64,000 bases of DNA from Chloranthus sessilifolius (GCA_021018995.1 CM037595.1:92330491-92394490), one strand, 5' to 3'. Counted from the stretch's first letter, positions 11,542 through 25,200 are shown. The notes: generated by a model from the sequence alone, not told the origin. Program-made: numbers and translations.

Positions 11542-12120
11542 TGCCAACAAATACATCGAAATACACATGTTTATACCACTATCTCCGCCCTGACTGGATT
11601 GGGTAACAATAGTTGAACAAACATTTTCATAACAACAATGAATTAGTGCAACACAGTGAACTCAATGACCAACAACAATAATAAAGAAGTTCAAACACTT
11701 GTACACAAGTGACCATCCTACACCCATGGTTCAAGCAAGTGGCCAGCCTACACCCATGGTAGGAACAAGTAGCTAAACACTTAGCTTACAACAGTACATT
11801 TTTCTTGGTAGTAAGTAGTAACAATATGGCCATAAAGCCTAAACAATGACCAATCATCAACAACTAAAAAAGTGATGGTACGATACAAGTATACAACATT
11901 AACCTCAAAGAGATGGGGGCAAGTCACCTCCAAAAGCATATATCTCTGCAGCCACACTACCTACAACTCCATCAGCCACCATCTTCTCTTTTGGAGTTAA
12001 TAGAGATAAGATGGTTGTATAAAGTAAACACATGAGCACATCTTAGGAGCAGCTTGTCAGGGAGTCACTCCTTTCGACGTGCACTCGCGTGCGACACCTA
12101 ACTTCCCAAGCTAGGTCAGT
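11542..12120. other. Unassigned region with a short tandem duplication
   Basis: No coding sequence recognised. At about 11705-11770 there are two near copies of a ~33-base unit (CAAGTGRCCANCCTACACCC). The rest is AT-rich flank between E3 and the GC-rich LTR-like cluster. Confidence 0.5.
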
Positions 12121-12550
12121 CTGTCTCTGATACCATCTGTCACGGAGTCATAGCCCGACACTGGCTATCACACCCGTGCGGTGCCCCAATGTTGCGTGCA
12201 ACGAGGCCAACCTCACCCTCGATCAGCTCTGATACCACCCGCCTAGAGGACGGGAACTCCCGTTCATGGTTATCTTCTTCTGAGGCCTACCATACCAATG
12301 CATCGTGTCCCTCGCACCATGCATTAGTACCTCGCTTTGCAACAGTAGAATGCAGCTCCACATGTTGTCCCATTCCAACATGTCTCGCCGACATATAAAC
12401 AAGCCCATCATCATGAGTGGCCCTCATAACCAGCACACAAGCATCTAGCCCTCTGCCAACGTGCACAAAAGTGTCCCACGCCACCCTCGGCTACCTCCTT
12501 CATTGCCGACCCAATTGCACCATGATGTGTAGTCCAAGGCCACATGGCAA

Positions 12551-13047
12551 CCTCACTTCGGGTGACACACGGCATTGTCGAAGCAACGTCCTAAGCCCAC
12601 CCTTTCAAGCCTAGGAGACCCCTGCGCACCCTCTAGTGTCGCATGACCCTGATTTATAGGGAAGTAGCTCCACAGCTCCCCTCCCCCATATATGGGTTAA
12701 ACACCACTTCAAGTCAAATAGCAGGATAACCTCAAGCGTATTGGTTTGACATACTGCCCATGGCACACGAACCCGGTCCATGGCACACGACCCATGCAAC
12801 ACCAGCCACGCCTCCGAGTCAGCACTCCACACCCCACGCGCGTCTAGTCGCCAGACTAGCACTCCATCTAGCTCGAATAGCCATCTACGCCACATATAAG
12901 GAGGATGCACGCGACGCAAGGCCTGCCCGGCTCCACACTCGCGCATCACACACCTAGCTCCAAGACCCACGCGCCTTCCTGCTAGCCAACCAACCAGCTC
13001 CATTGCCCCCATGCCTTCCTGCTGCTACGCTGAGTATTGGCCCCATC
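12551..13047 (-). repeat. Direct repeat, left copy (LTR-like)
   Basis: Matches 13253-13734 at roughly 85-90 percent by eye, from GGTGACACACGGCATTG to GAGTATTGG. The right end (minus TGATGGGGCC) is a TG-type LTR start, with a purine-rich minus-strand stretch just outside. Confidence 0.75.
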
Positions 13048-13252
13048 AGATCCTCCACCACTCCATAATGTCAACATCCTCGTTGACATAATAATCACCA
13101 TGGAATGACCACTCCACCTCCTCCCAACCTGTTAACGTCAACACCCTGCTGATACCAAACCCTGCATTAGTTCCTCGACCTTCGTCTTCACCCTATGCAA
13201 AATTTCTCCAAATATCTAGCCCAAAGGACTAACACCTACCCGCTAGCTCACC

Positions 13253-13734
13253 TCAGGTGACACACGGCATTGCCAAAGCAAGGTCCTAGGCCCACCCTTT
13301 CAGGCCTCGGAGATCCTTGCGCACCCTATAGTGCGGCATGGCCCCCATGTGTAGGGAAGTAGCTCCCTCCCCCACATATGGGTTAAACACCACCTCAAGC
13401 CAAATAGCAGGAGAACCTCAAACGTATTGGTTTGACATACTTCCCATGGCACACAAACCCGGTCCATGGCACACAGCCCATGCAACACCAACCACGCCTC
13501 CGAGTCAACACTCCACACCCCACACGCGTCTAGTCGCCACACTAGCACACCACCTAGCTCGAGTAGCCATCAACGCCACATATAGGGAGGATGCACGCAA
13601 CACAAGGCCTGCCCGGCTCCGCACTTGCGCATCACACACCTAGCTCCAAGGACCACGCGCCTTCCTGCTAGCCAACCAACCAGCTCCAAGGCCCCCATGC
13701 AATCCTGCTCCTACCTAGAGTATTGGTCCCGTCA
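13253..13734 (-). repeat. Direct repeat, right copy (LTR-like)
   Basis: Partner of 12551-13047; starts TGACGGGACC on the minus strand. Its left side runs into a segment with a TTTGGTATCAG PBS-like motif. Confidence 0.75.
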
Positions 13735-14116
13735 CAAGCTGCTCCTTATATCTTGAAATAAACCAACCACGGGCTCTATAGCAGTGTAGCTCATCACACA
13801 AGCATAGAATATCAAGCAGATTTACAGCCACCCAACTTCATAGGCATCAATGGTCTTCAGAGGAGAAAGCGAATAGGAGACAAAGAACAGTAAATGGGCA
13901 GGTGAATGGAAGATAGAATCAAGGATCATGTAAAACTATCAGTTAGGTTTCATGTAAATCACTATACATACCTCAAATCTTCATCAAACATTACGAGAGC
14001 ATAGGAAAAAGAAGCCAGAAGGAAAATTGATCCAAATCATTACCACAGATCAAAGGTCAATGACCCCTGAAATTTAGAATCTTCAAAAATCATGAAAAAG
14101 TACAAAACGAAACTCA
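13735..14116. other. Unassigned region
   Basis: No recognisable gene or repeat. It ends at the TSD of the MITE at 14125. Confidence 0.4.
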
Positions 14117-14124
14117 GTAAAAAG

Positions 14125-14540
14125 CAAGAAAGCATGGATACTCCGTTATTGGTAATGTATCCATATCCATATTGGATACCGATACTTGAGGGATACAGCT
14201 GCATGTGTATCCTGGCATTTCTGAAAAAAAAAAAAAAAAAAAGACGAAATTTGACTGCGAGTTTGGGATTTATTTTAGGAAAAGAAGAAAAAGAGAAGAA
14301 ATTGAAGGAGCCTACCAGTGTGCAGCCTACCCATTTGAAATCAGTCTTTGTAAGTTCTTTTTCGTTTTCTTCGTGATTTTCTTTCTTACATTTATTAACC
14401 TAAAATGTACCTAAAAATACATTAAAATAATTTTTAAATACACATATCCCCCGTATCGTATCCTACTTTTTTGAAATTAGCGTATCCCCGTACCCGTAAC
14501 GGATCGTACCAGTGTCCGTATCTGTATCCATGCATCCTAG
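14125..14540. mobile_element. hAT-type MITE (TSD GTAAAAAG)
   Basis: 416-base non-coding element with imperfect 17-base inverted ends (CAAGAAAGCATGGATAC on the left; CTAGGATGCATGGATAC as the reverse complement of the right). A perfect 8-bp TSD, GTAAAAAG, lies at 14117-14124 and 14541-14548. The 8-bp TSD is the hAT signature. The interior has many GTATCC and GGATAC words near both ends, and an A run at 14224-14241. Confidence 0.85.
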
Positions 14541-14548
14541 GTAAAAAG

Positions 14549-15465
14549 GCTTTCAAAGGCTCCAAGAGGGAAATTTGTAGGAAATGAAAAACCAGTAAGT
14601 TGCAGGAAATGGAAAACCAATCCAAAATGGGACCTCATCCAGTCGTCCCATTCTGAATTTTAACTTTTGACCTATGCATGACATCAGAAATCTTAGGGCT
14701 GACCTCAGCAATATCTGATAAAGTAAAAAAATTCCCTTTTTTGTGTTGCAAATTTGCTTTTCTTCTTCTTTCTTTATTTTTTATTTCTTTTTCCATTTTT
14801 TCCTTCATTCATTCACATCTCCTATTCTCATTAAATTTTTGTCTTTTGATCTTCAAGGACAACAACAGGAAAGCAATAGATTATTCTTGGTTTTCTTTTC
14901 TCCTTCAGAAAATATTTTCAACTTCAAAATATTGGTGGTTGATGGAGAAAATACACGAGTGATGGAAGAGATAATCCAAGAAATATGAAAGAAGGTATAA
15001 GTGGCAACAAAATACATGACAGAAAGACAAACTTGTTGAAGAAAGATGGTAATCCAAAAAACTATTATTCCTGATTTCTGCTGTACAAAGATCTGAGGAG
15101 ATGGAGATTTGGAGGGCATATGTCAAACAGAACCAGACTACGCCACTCAAACAAAACAAAATAGAACGAAATGAACCCGCTCTGATACCATTTAGGAAAC
15201 TAGAAATAACTAAATGTAAAAGATAAACAACTAAAGACAAATACCCATTTAGAGTTGGAGAAAGAGAGATGGAGAAGAGGTGGAGAGAAGAGAGAGATGG
15301 ACACTAAAGGTTACAATGTTACTATTTAGATAGTTTGAGTTACATGAGAAGGCCCCTATATAGAGGGCAGCTTAAATACAAAACTTATTTTTAGTCAATC
15401 TGGGCCTAAATCTATACTCACTACTTACATTAAACACATATACATAAACCTCATTGTCTCTAACA
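14549..15465 (-). mobile_element. Truncated Copia 5' end (LTR, PBS, leader)
   Basis: Minus-strand LTR 15193-15465 (starts TGTTAGAGACAATGAGG) with a clear PBS at 15178-15190 (minus TGGTATCAGAGC). It is followed by a leader that includes a GATGTCATGC and GGTCAAAAG segment near 14640-14720. No protein domain. The LTR is the family of E2. Broken; only the 5' end is present. Confidence 0.75.
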
Positions 15466-16446
15466 CTGACAAATTTCCTGGTGACATAAACCCTAACGCT
15501 TTGTCTCGCATTATCACTTAGCATAAAAAATGTGATTGATTAATTGACTCAATTACCACCAACTGATTTGACTGCATACAACAACTTGATCCCAAAAGAC
15601 AGATTCCTTAAAATCTTCAAATTTAGAAGATGTCTTTAGTTATTAAACACATTTACTAGGTGAACAAAACAACTATAATGATGAAATCTTTTACATGCCC
15701 TACTTTCCTCAGGAGAATCATTGATTTGTGTATTAGATATATGCACAATATAACAAGTATTTCTCCATAACAAGGTGTACAACATATACAATATCTGCAC
15801 TTTAATATGTTAAAAGGAACACAAAAGTAATGAATACTTGGTACTGCATATATTTAGGCATCATTAAACTAAATTATGAAAGCAGAAGTAGGAAGTTTGA
15901 ACCTCAAACATTGTTGGATATGTATTAAAAAAACTACCCTCATAACTACGAGATATGTAAACCAATTATGTATCCAAAAATAATATACTTTTTAAGCAAG
16001 AACAATGTGTAGAGCAGACCTCTTCATCAAACTGAAAAAGAGACTGGTCATAATATGGGGATAGACTGGGATTGGCAGGTTATGGGCAAAATATCTGTCC
16101 TCTTCTTAAAAAGCTGCCAAATAAAACAGGACCCATATTATTTCATTTCTAAGATGTAGGGCTCAATATCCTCATCAATACAAGTTAAGAAAATAGCAAG
16201 CTGTCATGGGAAAATTTCAGAAGGGATACAACGACAAACAAAACATATAGATGTTCAAACTTCAAAGATAGTAAAAAAATCACATATATGATATGTAACT
16301 GTACGTGTAGTAGTAGTGTGCAGTAGTACATAGCTAATACACATCATAACAGTACTATTCTAGTTATACTCATGAAATTGCAGTACTAATTTGAAGGTAA
16401 TTTATTCACACTAGCTCTGTATCACTTTTTCAGTCCTAATATCCCA
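15466..16446. other. Unassigned AT-rich region
   Basis: Nearly 1 kb with no open frame of note, no domain and no clear repeat. The right side ends at the 5' LTR of element E6. Confidence 0.5.
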
Positions 16447-16462
16447 TGTTGGGTATGCTGAG

Positions 16463-16737
16463 CAAGGTATCAAATATCAGCTGATACCGATACGTATCGG
16501 TTTTTCGGTAAATCGATACGTATCAGCGCCGATACGTATCGAGTATCCAACTCGGTATTGGTATCGGCCGATACGTATCCGGTATCGGCCGATACGTATC
16601 CGGTATCGGCCGATACCTGTATTTTTATTTTTATTTTTTTCTTTTTTTTCAATAGGCCGATACGTATCAGTATCGGCCGATTCATATCGGTCCTCCAAGG
16701 ACCGATACCCGATACCGATACCGAGTTTGTTACCTTG
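16463..16737. mobile_element. hAT-type MITE (TSD ATGCTGAG) in the E6 5' LTR
   Basis: 275 bases, with ends CAAGGTATCAAAT and, inverted, CAAGGTAACAAAC. Perfect 8-bp TSD ATGCTGAG at 16455-16462 and 16738-16745. The interior is dense in CGATACGTATCG and CCGATACGTATC words in both orientations, plus a T-rich spacer. It is absent from the paired E6 LTR at 29191-29423, so it arrived after E6. Confidence 0.9.
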
Positions 16738-17562
16738 ATGCTGAGTATTGGTGAAAGATTAATGTATGGAGTGAGATAGGTGTTTGAGCTCAGCATGGTA
16801 TATTTGTGTCTTGTATGTATGAGAGTATGGTTTTAGTCCCACATTGGTTAATGTTGATTTGTCTTATTAAGCTCTTCTATTGTAAAAATATGAATCAGCA
16901 ATAGTCATTAAGGTATGCCCGTCTCTCTCCTTCTTCCTTCTCTCATTCTTTAGTTAATAATAAGTTTTTTTTGTTTTTTTTTTATCATACATCATGGTGC
17001 CTTAGAGATGCATTAGGATTATAGGTTAGTTGGCATCCTTTTATTATTGGCGTGTTCATAGCATTGATGTTAGTCGTATATGCTAATTCATTCATTAGTG
17101 CATGTGTGAGTTTAAGCATGTAAAGAGTACATATATATTCTAATAAAAAGGGGTATGGGAGAAATTAACTCATAAACCCAATCTTTTATATCTTCTCCTT
17201 AACTCTCTCTCTCTCCTACTATATCTTCTCCTACCAAATCCTAACCCTACATTTATCTTCTAATATTTAATTTGGTATCAGAGCTTACATCTCTAGGACC
17301 TTGTTTTCATTGATGCCATCCTTCATTGCTGACATCAGAACTGGTCAAAGTTTGACCTCAAATCATAAAGTGAAGGGCAGGGATCTGATCAGAATGTTCC
17401 CCTGAACAACTTTAGTTAAAGGTGCAATGTGATTTTAACAAGTTTCGAAGGTCTTTTGATCCATTTCCAAGTATTTGATCTCTCACGGTTTTCTGAGGTT
17501 CTAAACCTTGGTGGATCAAAAAGGTGGCGGCTTCCTGTCTAGGCCGGATTTGTGAGAGGAAC

Positions 17563-20500
17563 AGATAGAAATTAGGGCTTTTTGGATAATATGTAAACCC
17601 CCTTTTCTTTTATGTAGGGGTAACAAGAATTTATACAAAAGAATGACAAAGATACTATACAAGTCACTAATACACCCCGTCAAGTTGATGGATGTGGGCG
17701 AACCATCAACTTGGATTGGAGATAAGAGAATCGATGTGATGACAGTGGCTTGGTGAAGACGTCGGCCACTTGATCAACAGTGCTGACATGACGGATCTCA
17801 AGCGCTTTGTTGACAACTTTTTCTTGGATGAAATGGTAGTCCACCTCTATATGCTTGGTGCGTGCATGAAAAATGGGATCGGCGGCGAGTGATGTGACAG
17901 AGACATTGTCGCACCATAAAATCAGTGGAGCGTAGATGGGGATGCGGAGGTCACGAAGAAGCATCATAAGACACGAGATATCGGCGGCAGTGTGGGCAAG
18001 TGAGCGGTATTCAGCTTTGGTGGAGGAACGTGCAACTATTGGCTGCTTTTTGGTGCACCATGAAATGAGGTTTGACCCAATATATAGACAATATCCAGTG
18101 GTGGAGCGGCGATCCGTGCAGTCACCAGCCCAATCAGCATCTGAGTAAGCAGTGAGGGAAAGAGAAACGGATGAGAATTGTAAACCGTAGTTGAGGGTAC
18201 CTTTCACAAAACGTAGGATACGTTTTACAGAAGTGAAGTGATGATTTTTGGATTTGTGCATATGTTGGCATACCATGTTGACGGCATAGGAGAGGTCGGG
18301 CCGAGTAATAGTAAGGGTATTGAAGGGCATCGACGAGGCTGCGATAAAGGCTAGGGTCATGAAAATCGATGAGATCAATGGACGAAAAATGAGAAGGTTT
18401 GGTAGTGGATGGTGACGAGTAAGGCTTGCAGTTAGACGTGTCAGCGCGATGGAGAATGTCGAGTCCATATTGGGTTTGAGTGAGTAGCAAACCTTGGGGA
18501 GTATAGTTGGCTTGGATGCCCAGGAAGTGGTTGAGTCGGCCAAGGTCTTTCATGGAGAATTGGGTGTGCATGGCTTGGGTGAGAGATTGGATGAGGGAGG
18601 GATGACTGCCGGTGACTAGGATATCAACATAGATTAAAACAAGGGTGATGGTGGTGCGAGTATGGAGAATGAAGAAAGAGGGATCAGCGTGGCTGGGTTT
18701 GAAACCATGGTTGGTGAGAAAACGGGAGAGGATGGAAAACCAGCCCGTGGGGCCTGCTTGAGACCATATAGGGCCTTGTGAAGTTTGCAAACATAATGGG
18801 GGCGAGTTGGGTCAACGAAGCCTTGCGCTTGGGCCATATAAACTTCTTCGTTGTTATGCATGTGAAGAAAGGCGTTGGAGACATCCATTTGCTTGATGGG
18901 CCAGTTGTAAGGGAGAGTGAGAGATAGGACAACCCGGATTGTGGGTTGCTTGATGACAGGGCTGAAAGTTTCGAAGTAATCAAGGCCCTTCTCTTGATGG
19001 AATCCTTTGGCCACAAGGCAGGCTTTGTGGCGTGAGATGCTCCCATCGAATTCTTCTTCAAGCGACACACCCATTTGCAACTGATAAGTTTGCGATGAGG
19101 TGGCATGGGACTAGTGTCCATGTCCCTTGGCGGACTAATGCATCAAATTCACTAGACATGGCTGCACGCCATTCGGGTAACCTGAAGGCAGCAGTGAATG
19201 AGGTGGGTTCAGTTGGGGAAGTGCAAAATTTGGCTGTAAGGCACATGGGGATTTTCTTCTTGGATATCCCCGATTTCAAACGGGTGACCATGGGATGAGT
19301 GGGATGAGGGTTAGTTGTTGGTGGTAAACATGAGGGGCTGGGTAAGCCGAGTGATTGTGGAGCATGTTGGAGAGAAAGTATGTACTTCTATACATGGTGG
19401 GCTAGTTGGGTTGGGCATAGGGGATGGAGTGTGTGAAGAGGAAAGTGTACTGGTGATTGGGAGGGGTGGATATGTGGTGTGGTGACTGGGTTTGCAAGTA
19501 GAGGGGTTAATAGGTTTTGGTGTAACAGAAGGGTTGGTTAGATTTGAAATAGTGGTGAGGCCGTGAGGTAGCCAAGAGGTGGGGGAGGAGTGATATGGTG
19601 AGGGGGCTGCAAAGGGGAATTCGTCCTCAATGAATTTTACATGCCGAGAGGAATAGAGTTTGCCAGTGGATTCATGAAGACACAGGTAGCCTTTGGTAGT
19701 GGCGTTATACTCGATGAAGATGCAAGGTAGAGAGCGGGGTTGTAATTTATGCTTGGTATACGGCCTCAACCAGGGATAGGGAGACTGATGATCCAATGTG
19801 GGGCTAGGCATTCTGCTTATGAGATGAACGGATGTGAAAAGAGCATGAAGTCAATAGGACGGTGGTACGGAGGAGTGGTGGAGTAGGGTCACAGTGATCT
19901 CGATAAGTTGGTGATGCTTGTGTTCCGCCACCCCATTTTGTTCGGGTGTGTGCGGGCATGTGATTTGATGTAGAATTCCGGAGCTATGGAACAAGGATTG
20001 CAAGGTATGGTTAACAAATTCTCCGCCACCATCGCTACAAAATATTTTGATTTTTTTGCAAAGCTAATTCTCAACAAAGTTTTTGAAATGTAAAAAGACA
20101 ATAGGAACTTCATATTTAGCTTTTAAAGGGTACACTAGAAAAATGCGAAAAAATCATTTATAAATAGGACATAATATTTGCATCCACGAGCAGATGGGAG
20201 GGGGGACGGTCCCCAAACATCGGCATGGATAAGTTCTAATGGCTGGTTCACATGAGTAGTAGAAAGATTGAAGGGTAATTTGTGACTCTTGGCCACATTA
20301 CATGATTCACAAGAACCGAAACACACATTGCTAGGAATATTAAAAGACTTAATTATAGAAGCAAAAGTACCAGCAGACGGGTGACCGAGTCGGTGGTGCC
20401 ACAGTGAAGCGGGAGATCGAATGGAGATGAGAGTGGTTGGAGGAAGCTTCCCTAATGTGGAGGGAAGTGGGTAGAGGGAAGTGCCTACTGTCCCCCTGGA

Positions 20501-21991
20501 AGAGAATCTTCTGTGAGGTTGTGTCCTGTGTTAGAAAACCGTTAGAATTAAAGGATAAGGTGCAATTATTGTCACGAGCTAATTTGTGTTCAGAGAGGAG
20601 ACTAGAAGAGATGTGTGGGACATGCAGAATTTTTTTGAGAAGAAGGGTTTTAGTGGGGGTTGGGAGTAGACCAGGGTCGGTATGTAGGATGTTGAGAAAT
20701 TTACCATTGCCGACTACCACCTTGTCGAGACTGTTGTAGCGAAGATATAGGGATAGATTGTTGAGATCGTTAGTGATGTGGCTGCTAGCTCCAGAGGCTA
20801 CATACCAATGGGAATCAGGGGGTAGGGTTGGTAGCAACCAAGGCCTGATTGGGGTGGGAAGAGGGTGGCTAAGGATGGTAATCGAGGTCATTGCGGCAAA
20901 AGCATTCACCAGTGGTATGGTTGCGACGGCCACAGATTTGGCATGGGGGGCAACCGGTAGGGGGGTTTTGGGAGGGGGCATTATAGAAGTTGTGTCGGTT
21001 GCCTTGGTCACGAAAGTTGTCACAGCCATTGTTGCGTTGACGTCCGCCACGATAGGTGTTCGAAGTGACACTAGGATTAGTGGAGCGACTGCTGCCATTG
21101 GTAGTTGCTGAAAAAGCAATGGAGATGTCTGGTGTTGGCGGTGCCAGATGGTCAAGTTCAACCAAAATCTCCTCAGAGGCGAGAAGCGTGTGAAGCTCCG
21201 CAATGGTAATGGGTTGCGGCCGGGTGCGGATGGGCGTCTTGAACGAGTTGTACTCGGTCGGCAGCCTCTGAAGGATGTAGAAGACGATGTCCTCATCATC
21301 GAGGCGATTGGTGGAGGCTGCAAGGGCGTCGGTGATTTCTCGAATTTTTTCGAGATATTGTGCCATGGATTGAGAGCCTTTTTTTAAGACATTGAGCTCT
21401 GTTTTAAGCTTGTGAATATGGCTTCGAGAGAGAGACGCAAAGAATTGTTCAAGAAAGCACCAGACATCGGAGGCGTCATCAAGGTGAGCAAGAGAGGGAA
21501 GAACGACGTGAGTAATGGTGGCAAAGAGGCAAATAAGAAGATGGCCGTTGATGGTGTGCCAAAGGGCGATGGCGGGATCGATGGTTTCTGCATCATTTGG
21601 GTTGCTACTGGTATGTTCAGATGAAGGGGTTAGAGAGGGACGGGGAATGGTTCCATCAACGTAACCAAGGAGACCATTGGTGCGGAAGATGTTCTTCACT
21701 TGAAACTTCCAGGTGCCGCAGTTGTTTGAGTCGAGGCGGATGGAGACGAGGTGGGTGATGTTGGACAGAAGAAAGGTGAGACCAGCAGAGAGCTGGGAAG
21801 TCATTTTATGTTGCAGGGAAGGTGGAAGGAGCTCGGTGGAGCTTTGGATCGAAGGGAGGTCGACAACGGCAGTCATTTGGAGCTCTGATACCAAGATAGA
21901 AATTAGGGCTTTTTGGATAATATGTAATCCCCCTTTTCTTTAGTGTAGGGGTAACGAGTAGTTTATACAAAAGAATGACAAAGATACTATA
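17563..21991 (-). mobile_element. Copia-type retrotransposon E5, short LTRs, best preserved in the window
   Basis: 4.4-kb minus-strand Copia element with ~97-bp LTRs (17563-17659 and 21894-21991) and a perfect 5-bp TSD, GGAAC (17558-17562 and 21992-21996). PBS (minus TGGTATCAGAGC) at 21882-21893. Parts in minus order: gag with a CX2CX4HX4C knuckle (20869-21894), protease (about 20720-20800, ASGASSHIT), GAG-pre-integrase and integrase (19311-20330), RT (18134-19121) and RNase H (17680-18200, SDADWAGD and TKAEYR). Size and short LTRs fit the Ale/Retrofit-like lineage. Broken at roughly half a dozen places. The LTRs differ at about five or six sites, so it is younger than its host E4. Confidence 0.9.
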
Positions 21992-22037
21992 GGAACAACC
22001 TCGTGCAATCAGTTATTATTTTAGCATTACTGGAGGA

Positions 22038-22220
22038 CAAGGATCAAAATTCCGGATTTCGTTTCGGTTTCAGTGGGGACCGAAACCAAAATTTCAGCCG
22101 AAATCTTCATACCTGGCCGAAATGACCGAAAATTTGGGTTATCGTTTCGGTTTCGGTGGGGACTGAAACTGAAATTGTGGACCAAAATTTTCGTCATTTC
22201 GGCCAAAATTTTGATCCTTG
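22038..22220. mobile_element. hAT-type MITE (TSD CTGGAKGA) in E4
   Basis: 183 bases with inverted ends CAAGGATCAAAATT (left) and CAAGGATCAAAATT (reverse complement of the right). TSD CTGGAGGA at 22030-22037 and CTGGATGA at 22221-22228, one mismatch in eight. The interior carries repeated TTTCGGTTTCGGTGGGGAC-like and CCGAAA words in both orientations. Confidence 0.85.
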
Positions 22221-25200
22221 CTGGATGAAGAATCAAAGATTTACAATCTTCTCTTTTTCCTGGGCTCAGTCACGGATTTCTGTGTTCTCAATCTTTGGGT
22301 TCCCGATAGATCCTATTTTTTGTTAGGGACTGGATCAGCTCTGACAAAGCTTTTGGTTGTTTGTCGTGCGATTTGGACCTATATTGAGGGAGATATAGTG
22401 CTCTTTATGGTATTCTTTGTGCACCGTGTGACCTGAAATACTTGTTCTGCCCCTATGATTCCAATGCTGAGCTGAAGCTGTTGTAATTAGTGCTGCATCT
22501 GTTGTCCTGCTCCACACTAGTAAGCCGATGTGAAGGTGTACTCCCTATTGCCTGAAAGTGTTTCTTATATGGGATATTTTTCTCTTCTTTTGACTGTTCT
22601 GGGTTTTTTAATGGTGTGGTGTTAGGCTGTTAACTAGTGGAGTAACCAACAGTGTTGTTGGATTGCAGGAGGATATTTGGTTAGTGGTTTGTGGTGGACT
22701 GTTGGGTGGTGCTACAACTACAGTATTGTAGTGGTTGGTGCCCCCTTAGAGCTGGCTCTGTGCTGCCTGTTGTATGCTGAAGTGTGGTTGTTTTATAGCC
22801 TGTTACTTGTGAAGTTTTCTGCTGTTTAGCGGTGTATAGTTGAGGTACCTCAACTACAGATGCACTTAAAGTGGAGGCCAGTAGAAAATCTCCTATTGTT
22901 GAATTAAGAACACGTGTATCATTTTATGTGGCTGAGACAGGGATGTTGGGTCTGCCCATGCATCTGTATCACCTCGGTCCTCCTGGATAATTGACTCTTG
23001 GGCCACTGATCACATGATGCATATTTTTTCCCTATTTCACTCTATATCCCCTGACCTACAACTTTTAGTGTCCGTGTAGCTGATGGGTCCCATGTTCCAG
23101 TTGTTGATAAAGGATTTTACATGTTGGTTGTTTACCTTTCAGCATCTATCCTACATGTTCCCAAGATGTCAGTTAATCTTCTCTTCGTAAGTAGTACTAC
23201 TAAGCATCTTAACTGCCATGTGACTTTGTTTCCTTCTCATTGTGTCTTCTAGGACTTATCAACGGGAAAGGTGCTTAGTCATGGCTGTGAGAAGGGAGGA
23301 TTGTATTTGTTTGAAGATCATCCTATTCAAGAAACTATAGCTACTGTGGTAGCTACTCTTGAGGGTGTTAGACTATGGCATCCCCATTTTGGACATCTTC
23401 CTCTACAGTGGTGTGTCTCATCTTTCCTAAAAACCAACAGATGTCTCAAAGTTCCAATGTGATGTGTGTCAGGTGGCCAAACATTGTCAGGCATCGTATC
23501 CATCCATAGGTCATAGGAGTACTACTACTTTCCATATTGTGCATTCAGATGTTTGGGGGCCATCTTCAGTGGTAGCACTACATCGTCATTGTTACCTGTA
23601 TCATTTGTAGATGGCTGTCCCCGTTTCACTGTTTTGTACTTGTTGAAGTCCAAGGATGAAGCTGCCTCTATTTTTCCTGTCTATCACTTGCTGATTCAAA
23701 CTAGTATCATGCCACTATAAAAAATTTGAAATCTTGGTGAGAGTATGCATCCCACCATCTTCAATCCTATCTTCACAGTCATGGAATTGAATGGCAAACC
23801 ACTTGTCCATACGCTCAACAACGAAATGGGTTAGCTGAGAGAAAAAAATGGCGTCTTCTTGAAGTTTCTCGTGCATTATTGATTGGTACTCATGTCCTTG
23901 AACATCTTTGGGGTGATGCAGTCCTCACTGCCAATTATCTCATTAATAGAATGCCAACTGTTCTGGAAGGAAAGCCCCCTCATCAACTATTTTGTCCTCG
24001 AAGTCCTCCCCTTGTTCCTCTTCGCGAATTTGGGTCGCTCTGCTTTACCCACATCGCATCTTATCATCGTGACAAGCTATCTCCCATGGCTGCAAAATGC
24101 ATAGTCGTTGGTTATCCTCCCACTACAAAAGGATACAAGTGTTATGATCCTATCTCCAGGAAGGTGTTTGTGACTATGGATGTAACCTTTTTTAATCCAC
24201 TTTGTTCTATTCACTGCCAAAGTGCTTTAGGGGGAGAGCTATAAGGAACAGAGCAGCGTGCCTAGTTCTAAGGGGGGGGAACATGATGCCTATATTACCT
24301 TATCTCCAAAGTGATGTTGGTGGAAATGAGGAAGAAGGAGATGTTGTTGAAGATGATGTTGAAGTTGAAACTGAAGTAGAAAGTCAAGAGATGCAAACAG
24401 AAACTACTACTACAGGAGGACAAGATACGTTTGGTAGGTTTGGTAAAGGCAAGACCTTCAATTGGGGTGAATCCTTCAAGAAAATGAAGAAGGCCTCTCC
24501 TCAAACTATAGATCAAGCGCCCCTACCTGAAGCAAATCCACATCCACAAGTTGAATTGACCTCCCTATTGCATTTCGTAAAGGATCCAGCTCGTTTACTC
24601 ACCATCCCATTAGTGAATTTGTGTCAGATCAAAATCTTTCTGCTTCTCACATATCATTCATTTTATCATGCGCCTCTATTTTTATACAATGTAGTGTCTC
24701 TGATGCTCTATCTCAGCCAAAGTGGAAAGAGGCTAATGAACAGGAGATGAACGCATTGGACCAGGATAACACTTGGGAAGTTATAGAACCTCCTTAAAGA
24801 AAAAAAATATATAGTTGGATGTAAATGGGTGTATACTATCAACTATAGACTGAATGGTTCAATTAAAAGATGTAAAGCCAGGTTAGTTGCGAAGGATTCA
24901 CACAAACACGGAGTGGACTACCAAGAAATATTTGCCCCAGTAGCAAAGTCAAATACTATCAGAGAACTTCTATCACTAGCGGCATACAAAGACTGGCCCT
25001 TGTATCAATGAGACGTAAAAAAAATGCCCTCTTGCATGGAGATCTAAAAGAAGTTATTTATATGGCATTACCTCCAGGTTTTTCATTTCAGAGGGGAGGG
25101 GTAAGGCGTATAGACTGAACAACGTCATTAAGGAGCTGAAACAATCTCCCAGGGAATGGTTTAAAAAACTCAGTGATGTTGTGGTAGGGTTTGATTATCA

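Larger units (their letters stand above)
12121..13734 (-). repeat. GC-rich cluster of LTR-like repeats, possibly TRIM-like
   Basis: Contains two direct repeats of about 490 bases (12551-13047 and 13253-13734). On the minus strand both start TGAYGGGRCCAATACTC, a usual LTR start. Three minus-strand PBS-like motifs lie in or beside it: near 12125-12137 (TGGTATCAGAGACAG), 12224-12236 (TGGTATCAGAGC) and 13150-13160 (TTTGGTATCAG). The 205 bases between the repeats hold a PBS-like and a purine-rich stretch but no gene, as in a TRIM (terminal-repeat retrotransposon in miniature). GC content is clearly higher than in the neighbours. No TSD found, so boundaries are uncertain. Confidence 0.55.

Noticed and set aside
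12611-13643. Several GC-rich open frames on both strands
   Set aside because: They overlap the duplicated LTR-like repeat, differ between strands and frames, and show no known protein motif.
16558-16779. Open frames rich in the repeat SADTYPV or SADTGYV
   Set aside because: Translations of CGATACGTATC palindromes of a MITE; not proteins.
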